A DNA stretch of 64,000 bases from Dickeya fangzhongdai (lineage in GTDB: Bacteria > Pseudomonadota > Gammaproteobacteria > Enterobacterales > Enterobacteriaceae), in NCBI RefSeq assembly GCF_002812485.1, contig NZ_CP025003.1:3100001-3164000 (forward strand), in the 5' to 3' direction. Within the stretch, counting starts at the first letter, position 1. The number at the start of each line of letters is the position of its first letter. Shown piece after piece: positions 63,083 to 64,000 of the stretch. A program made the position numbers and the translations under genes. The notes beneath the pieces were generated by a model, which was not told where the DNA came from, searched no databases, and worked only from the letters and a program-made list of their open reading frames with translations.

Positions 63083-63358
63083 TTACTTCTTCCTGGAAGT
63101 GCCTTTGCCTTTCAGCAACTGACGAAGTTTTTTGATTTCCTTCGCCGTCAGCGGTTGCTCCACGATCTCTTCCGTATTCTGACTATCAACGATCTCTGCC
63201 TCATCAGCGTCATGGGCATGGTCTTCGATATCAAAACTTTTCAGCAAACGAGCACTGACCTCAGCACTGATCGAGACCTCGTTTTCCAGCGCAGCCGCTT
63301 TGATCTTTTCTTTCAGATCCAACGGGATTTTCAGTGACAGACTTGATATCTCACTCAT
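63083..63358 (-). CDS. Arc-like ribbon-helix-helix DNA-binding protein
   Basis: The 91-residue protein begins MSEISSLSLKIPLDLKEKIKAAALENEVSISAEVSARLL, which fits the Arc/MetJ ribbon-helix-helix fold: a beta strand (SLSLKIP) and two helices. An acidic middle (DIEDHAHDADEAEIVDSQ) and a basic C-terminal helix (LTAKEIKKLRQLLKGKGTSRKK) follow. Such proteins are often repressors in phages, plasmids or toxin-antitoxin loci, but no partner gene is visible here. The target is unknown. Confidence 0.8.
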   Translation of the reverse strand: MSEISSLSLKIPLDLKEKIKAAALENEVSISAEVSARLLKSFDIEDHAHDADEAEIVDSQNTEEIVEQPLTAKEIKKLRQLLKGKGTSRKK

Positions 63359-63486
63359 TTCATTACCTTTATGGCAGGAGAAAATCTCAAACTATGCCAG
63401 TCTCCTGATAAAGTCCATACTGAAACAAAAAATTAATATAAATGTCATGAAAACCACAAAAAAATATAAAACAAGCATACTTTTGA

Positions 63487-63502
63487 TGTGATATAGATCG
63501 CA
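63487..63502. promoter_or_regulatory. Possible CRP site
   Basis: TGTGATATAGATCGCA matches the CRP consensus TGTGA-N6-TCACA with one mismatch, 129 bp upstream of the leftward Arc-like gene. Whether it acts there is not known. Confidence 0.4.
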
Positions 63503-63540
63503 GTTTTATCTCACATTTTTCATCCGGCGTTTTATCTTTG

Positions 63541-63762
63541 TCATATCGGCTGTCTGCGCCGGATGGATTTAACATTTTCAGCTATCCGTTCCACCTGTAA
63601 ATAAATAGCCGCTGAAAAAATTATCAATTGAGGTTCGGATTCTTCCGGATCTGTATTCTTTGACACGTCCATCAAAAATAAATCGAGACTGCGCGTAATA
63701 TTATTACAACGAATGCACGGCTGACCGACGGCGCCAACAACGCGATACCACGTTGTTAACAT
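63541..63762 (-). CDS. Possible small hypothetical protein
   Basis: A 73-codon frame with a CIRC motif and a helix-like end (YLQVERIAENVKSIRRRQPI). The start signal is weak (GGTAAA before the ATG) and no family is recognised. It lies in poorly conserved DNA and may be chance or a gene remnant. Confidence 0.3.
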   Translation of the reverse strand: MLTTWYRVVGAVGQPCIRCNNITRSLDLFLMDVSKNTDPEESEPQLIIFSAAIYLQVERIAENVKSIRRRQPI

Positions 63763-63892
63763 TTTACCGACGCATCAGCCGACAGATGACGGCTCACCGG
63801 TACGTGGAGGCGAACCAAAGCGCTCCGCCAGCGGCCGCGTAGCGGGGGTTGTCCATCCGCGGGCGCATCCGGGCATCAGGCAGGTTAATCGA

Positions 63893-63922
63893 TTGATCGA
63901 AAAGTTTTAACAGCATAGAATA
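63893..63922 (+). promoter_or_regulatory. Sigma-70 promoter of the gene leaving the window
   Basis: TTGATC (63893-63898) and TAGAAT (63917-63922) are separated by 18 bases. Transcription would start near 63929, giving a short leader with AAGGAAG before the GTG at 63953. Confidence 0.6.
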
Positions 63923-63952
63923 CGCGCCCCTGTAACCATAAGGAAGTAAATG

Positions 63953-64000
63953 TGTCACACCATCACCTGTGGGAAATGATCAGAACCCTCTATTTCCTGG
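63953..64000 (+). CDS. N-terminal fragment of an unidentified gene
   Basis: The frame opens with GTG at 63953, preceded by AAGGAA at six bases, and reads (M)SHHHLWEMIRTLYFL before the window ends. A hydrophobic segment may be starting. Too short to identify. An overlapping ATG at 63951 is in another frame that stops after nine codons. Confidence 0.55.

Overview
The window reads as chromosomal DNA of a soft-rot enterobacterium, most likely Dickeya (Pectobacteriaceae). The proteins are close to those of Escherichia coli and mostly in the E. coli order of the 23-25 minute region. The base composition is GC-rich in genes, and the accessory genes are not those of E. coli. The genus call is an inference from content, order and GC; no search was run.

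Layout. 1-5.9 kb: start of btuC (truncated by the window edge), a small unknown ORF, then the leftward group lolC-lolD-lolE-nagK-cobB (lipoprotein export, N-acetylglucosamine kinase, sirtuin). 6.0-9.4 kb: mfd. 9.4-18.9 kb: an accessory block where E. coli K-12 carries ldtC-bhsA-comR. It holds a decayed ERIC element, a CSS-EAL cyclic-di-GMP phosphodiesterase, a YegD-type Hsp70, an arylamine N-acetyltransferase, and a sugar module (GH31 glycosidase and MFS carrier, with a divergent LacI-type regulator). 18.9-25.3 kb: ycfJ, ndh and the hinT-ycfL-lpoB-thiK-nagZ-ycfP group. 25.4-28.5 kb: a YbiC-type dehydrogenase where E. coli has fhuE, then ptsG with recognisable Mlc and SgrS target sites. 28.5-39.1 kb: the large leftward fatty-acid cluster yceD-rpmF-plsX-fabH-fabD-fabG-acpP-fabF-pabC-mltG-tmk-holB-tatD. 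39.3-44.6 kb: maf-2 (yceF), rluC and rne with a long structured leader. 44.7-57.7 kb: an ABM-domain protein, pyrC, dinI (LexA box), bssS, yceJ-yceI, trhO, an Old Yellow Enzyme, lpxL, mdtG and opgGH. 58.1-64 kb: less conserved DNA with a DUF2946/PepSY membrane pair, a methyl-accepting chemotaxis protein, about 1 kb without a convincing gene, a small Arc-like ribbon-helix-helix protein, and the first codons of a gene leaving the window.

How it works together. Most genes are core functions of envelope building (Lol export, LpxL, OPG, LpoB, NagZ/NagK recycling, MltG), fatty-acid synthesis, RNA turnover and repair. OpgGH makes the periplasmic glucans that Dickeya needs for virulence. The accessory genes add signalling, glycoside use and chemotaxis, as expected of a plant-associated bacterium. 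I see no CRISPR array, prophage, insertion sequence, tRNA or rRNA. I did not find a convincing undescribed system. The parts most worth a second look are the mfd-ycfJ block, the GH31 module with its palindromic divergent promoter region, the DUF2946/PepSY pair, and the 62-64 kb segment.
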